Shown here: one piece after another, positions 61,859-64,000 of the stretch | Numbering within the stretch: the first letter of the stretch is position 1 | Layout of the letters: each line of letters begins with the position of its first letter | DNA from: Williamsia sp. | GTDB taxonomy: Bacteria; Bacteroidota; Bacteroidia; Chitinophagales; Chitinophagaceae | Assembly (NCBI GenBank): GCA_015069695.1 | Contig: JADCRZ010000010.1 | Coordinates: forward strand, 87,194-151,193 | DNA length: 64,000 nucleotides | Direction of reading: 5' to 3' | Program-made: the position numbers and the translations under genes | The notes under the pieces: model-generated | Database searches by the model: none | What the model was told of the DNA's origin: nothing | What the model saw: only the letters and a program-made list of their open reading frames with translations

Positions 61859-62770
61859 ATGATCAGCGTAAGAAATATTTCAAAAAAGTACCCGGTGGGC
61901 AAAGGGGAACTGACGGCCGTTAACCAGCTTTCCTTTGACGTAGCACCCGGAGAGCTGTTTGGTATCATCGGACCGGACGGCGCCGGCAAAACATCGCTTT
62001 TCCGCATGCTGGCCACCCTGCTCCTGCCCGATGGCGGAGAAGCTTTGATAGGGGGATGCCATGTCGTAAAAGACTACAAACAGCTGCGCAAAAAATTAGG
62101 CTACATGCCTGGCCGCTTCTCTCTTTACCAGGACCTGACGGTTGAAGAAAACCTCCGCTTTTTTGCAACGATCTTCCATACCAGCATCGATGAAAATTAT
62201 GGACTGATCCGCGACATCTATGAACAGATCAAACCCTTTAAAGACAGGCGGGCCGGTAAGCTGTCAGGTGGCATGAAACAAAAGCTGGCGCTTTGCTGCG
62301 CGTTGATCCATCGTCCCACTGTACTGCTGCTCGATGAACCGACCACCGGCGTGGATGCCGTATCGCGCGTAGAATTCTGGCAGATGCTGCAAGGTCTCAA
62401 AAGCGGCGGTATCACCATCATTGTGTCTACTCCCTACATGGATGAAGCTTCCCTGTGCGACAGGATTGCATTGATGCAGCAGGGCAACTTTCTCACCACA
62501 GGAACGCCGGATGGAATCAAGGCTGCATTTGCAAAACCCCTGCTGGCTGTAAAAGCAGACCGGATGCACCAGTTGGTGAATGCGGTCAGGGAAGCGCCTG
62601 TTGTAGAAGATAGCTATGCATTTGGCGAATGGGCCCATGCGGTGATGAGGGAAGAAGGCCATGACCGGGAGCTGGAAAGTTTTTTATCAGCCAAGGGCTT
62701 CAGACAGGTAGTGGTGCAGCAAACTGAGCCAACGGTTGAAGATTGCTTTTTAAAACTGATGCGTCCATGA
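61859..62770 (+). CDS. ABC transporter ATP-binding protein
   Basis: 303 aa. Walker A GPDGAGKTS (Asp replaces the more usual Asn), signature LSGGMKQKLALCCAL, Walker B VLLLDEPTTGVDAVS and the H-loop region replaced by STPYMDEASLCDRI (Thr-Pro where His is usual). This N-terminal-half type matches the first ATPase of YbhF-like pumps, where one site may be degenerate. It overlaps the second ATPase gene by 4 bp. Confidence 0.92.
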   Translation: MISVRNISKKYPVGKGELTAVNQLSFDVAPGELFGIIGPDGAGKTSLFRMLATLLLPDGGEALIGGCHVVKDYKQLRKKLGYMPGRFSLYQDLTVEENLRFFATIFHTSIDENYGLIRDIYEQIKPFKDRRAGKLSGGMKQKLALCCALIHRPTVLLLDEPTTGVDAVSRVEFWQMLQGLKSGGITIIVSTPYMDEASLCDRIALMQQGNFLTTGTPDGIKAAFAKPLLAVKADRMHQLVNAVREAPVVEDSYAFGEWAHAVMREEGHDRELESFLSAKGFRQVVVQQTEPTVEDCFLKLMRP

Positions 62771-63504
62771 AAATGATAACTGCAAAAAACTTGTCCAAGG
62801 TATTCGGCGGCTTCAAAGCGGTTGATGCGATTTCATTCGAGGTAGAACCCGGTGAGATCTTTGGCTTTCTGGGTGCCAACGGTGCCGGCAAAACCACGGC
62901 CATGCGCATGCTCTGCGGACTCTCGCGCCCCAGTTCGGGGGAGGCTACGGTAGCAGGTTTTGATGTGTACCGGCAGCAGGAACAGATCAAAAGGGCCATC
63001 GGCTATATGAGCCAGAAATTTTCGCTGTATGATGACCTGACCATCACAGAAAACATCCGCTTTTATGCCGGCATTTATGGCAAGCCGGGCCGCTTTATCA
63101 AAGAAAAAACAAGTGCCCTACTGCGCGAGCTGCACCTGGAAACGGAAGCAGACAAACGGGTAGGCAGTCTTCCCCTGGGCTGGAAGCAAAAACTGGCATT
63201 TTCCGTTGCCATCTTCCACGAACCGCAGCTGGTGTTCCTGGACGAACCCACGGGTGGCGTAGATCCCATCACCCGGCGCGAGTTCTGGAACCTGATTTAT
63301 GCCGCAGCAGAAAAAGGCATCACTGTATTTGTAACAACACATTATATGGACGAAGCAGAATACTGCAACCGGGTTTCCATCATGGTTGATGGCCGCATTG
63401 AAGCGCTGGATACGCCCGCTGGTTTGAAACAACACTACAGCGCTGCTTCCATGAACGATGTGTTTTTGCAGCTGGCCCGGAAAGCAACCCGCTCAGCGGA
63501 TTGA
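62767..63504 (+). CDS. ABC transporter ATP-binding protein
   Basis: 245 aa from the ATG at 62767, overlapping the previous stop. Walker A GANGAGKTT, signature region LPLGWKQKLAFSVAI (LPLGW in place of LSGGQ), Walker B LVFLDEPTGGVDPIT and His switch in VTTHYMDEAEYC. It pairs with the first ATPase; the two genes together look like a split YbhF. The unusual signature is shared by YbhF-type second domains as I recall. Confidence 0.92.
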   Translation: MKMITAKNLSKVFGGFKAVDAISFEVEPGEIFGFLGANGAGKTTAMRMLCGLSRPSSGEATVAGFDVYRQQEQIKRAIGYMSQKFSLYDDLTITENIRFYAGIYGKPGRFIKEKTSALLRELHLETEADKRVGSLPLGWKQKLAFSVAIFHEPQLVFLDEPTGGVDPITRREFWNLIYAAAEKGITVFVTTHYMDEAEYCNRVSIMVDGRIEALDTPAGLKQHYSAASMNDVFLQLARKATRSAD

Positions 63505-63522
63505 TCACCCAAACCTATCTAT

Positions 63523-64000
63523 ATGAAACAGTTCAAGGCGTTTGTCCGCAAGGAGTTCTACCATATTCTGCGCGACCGGCGTACGCTCATTATCCTGCTG
63601 GGCATGCCGGTGGTGCAGATTCTTATCTTTGGCTTTGCCCTGAGCAACGAAGTCGGGAATGCCCGGTTCGTTGTGCTGGATCCTGCGCAGGATCCAGCAA
63701 CTACCCAAATCATTACCCAGCTAGATGCAAGCCGGTATTTTGACTATGCAGGCAGCTGCCGCACTTACCGGGAGATAGAAGAAAGATTTCGCAGGGAAGG
63801 GATCAAGCTCGCCGTGGTTTTCCCTCCCTCTTTTAACCAGGAGCTGCAACACCTTCATACCGCACAGATCCAGCTTGTAACAGATGCCTCTGACCCCAAT
63901 ACGGCTACCACCCTAAGCAATTATGCCAGTGCTGTAATAAACGACTACCAGGCAAGGACAAACGCAGTTGCTCCCCTTCCCTATACCATCCTTCCGGTTA
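63523..64000 (+). CDS. ABC-2 type efflux permease, truncated by window end
   Basis: The first 159 codons only. FVRKEFYHILRDRRTLIILLGMP then VVQILIFGFAL is the YbhS/YbhR-type ABC-2 opening with the first membrane helix. A periplasmic domain follows (VVLDPAQDPATTQIITQL, IKLAVVFPPSFNQEL). It continues beyond 64000; a second permease gene probably follows. Confidence 0.9.
   Translation, partial: MKQFKAFVRKEFYHILRDRRTLIILLGMPVVQILIFGFALSNEVGNARFVVLDPAQDPATTQIITQLDASRYFDYAGSCRTYREIEERFRREGIKLAVVFPPSFNQELQHLHTAQIQLVTDASDPNTATTLSNYASAVINDYQARTNAVAPLPYTILPV

Noticed and set aside
1-64000. CRISPR arrays, tRNA or rRNA genes, integrases, insertion sequences and prophage genes
   Set aside because: I saw no regularly spaced repeats, no RNA gene signatures and no transposase, integrase or phage structural motifs in the window.

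Overview
The window reads like a chromosome segment of a member of the Bacteroidota, most likely the family Chitinophagaceae. This is a judgement from gene content and signals; no search was run. The signs are TAnnTTTG-type -7 promoter elements, an UpxY-type NusG paralogue heading a polysaccharide locus, DUF3078 and DUF5672 proteins, and a MerR/sigma/crt carotenoid cluster. All protein calls rest on motif recognition by eye. || Region 1 (about 1-41,060, all on the + strand) is one very long exopolysaccharide or O-antigen locus. It opens with a non-coding leader carrying a 14-bp terminator hairpin, then an UpxY/RfaH-like antiterminator. Next come the export and length-control genes: a Wza-like lipoprotein, a Wzc-like tyrosine kinase and a Wzm-like ABC permease. 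The middle holds about seven GT2, four GT4, one GT9, one GT11 (fucosyltransferase-like) and several less familiar transferase-like proteins, with FkbM, DUF268 and other methyltransferases and a Wzy-like polymerase. Sugar-nucleotide genes form blocks: a CDP-glucose 4,6-dehydratase / epimerase / C-methyltransferase / ketoreductase cassette for a branched deoxysugar, a UDP-HexNAc 4,6-dehydratase / reductase / initiating phosphoglycosyltransferase block, and gmd-fcl for GDP-L-fucose. The locus ends with a CpsB/CapC-type PHP phosphatase, whose first 21 codons are out of frame behind a run of ten A. || Region 2 (41,150-47,575) is a carotenoid island: a MerR-type regulator with a cobalamin-binding domain (CarH/LitR-like), an ECF-type sigma factor, crtI, crtB, idi, crtZ and crtY. 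Together these predict zeaxanthin from GGPP under B12- and possibly light-linked control. crtE is not in the window. || Region 3 (47,700-58,800) is mixed housekeeping: an outer-membrane barrel protein, an O-methyltransferase, an exported amidohydrolase, a DUF3078 protein, a minus-strand eat-eutB-eutC ethanolamine operon without microcompartment genes, and an exported M16 metallopeptidase. A REP-like palindromic element sits at the convergent DUF3078/eutC junction and supplies both stop codons. || Region 4 (58,930-64,000) is a TetR-controlled tripartite ABC efflux operon: tetR, tolC, hlyD, two ABC ATPases and the start of an ABC-2 permease that runs off the window. A TTAACCAATTGGTTAA operator follows the tetR promoter, and near-copies lie inside the first codons of the tolC gene. 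|| No wholly new system is obvious. The strongest second-look items are the poly-A frameshift in the phosphatase gene, operators embedded in the tolC coding start, the B12 sensor and sigma factor next to crt, the lack of any Wzt ATPase or Wzx flippase, and the branched CDP-sugar cassette without its cytidylyltransferase.
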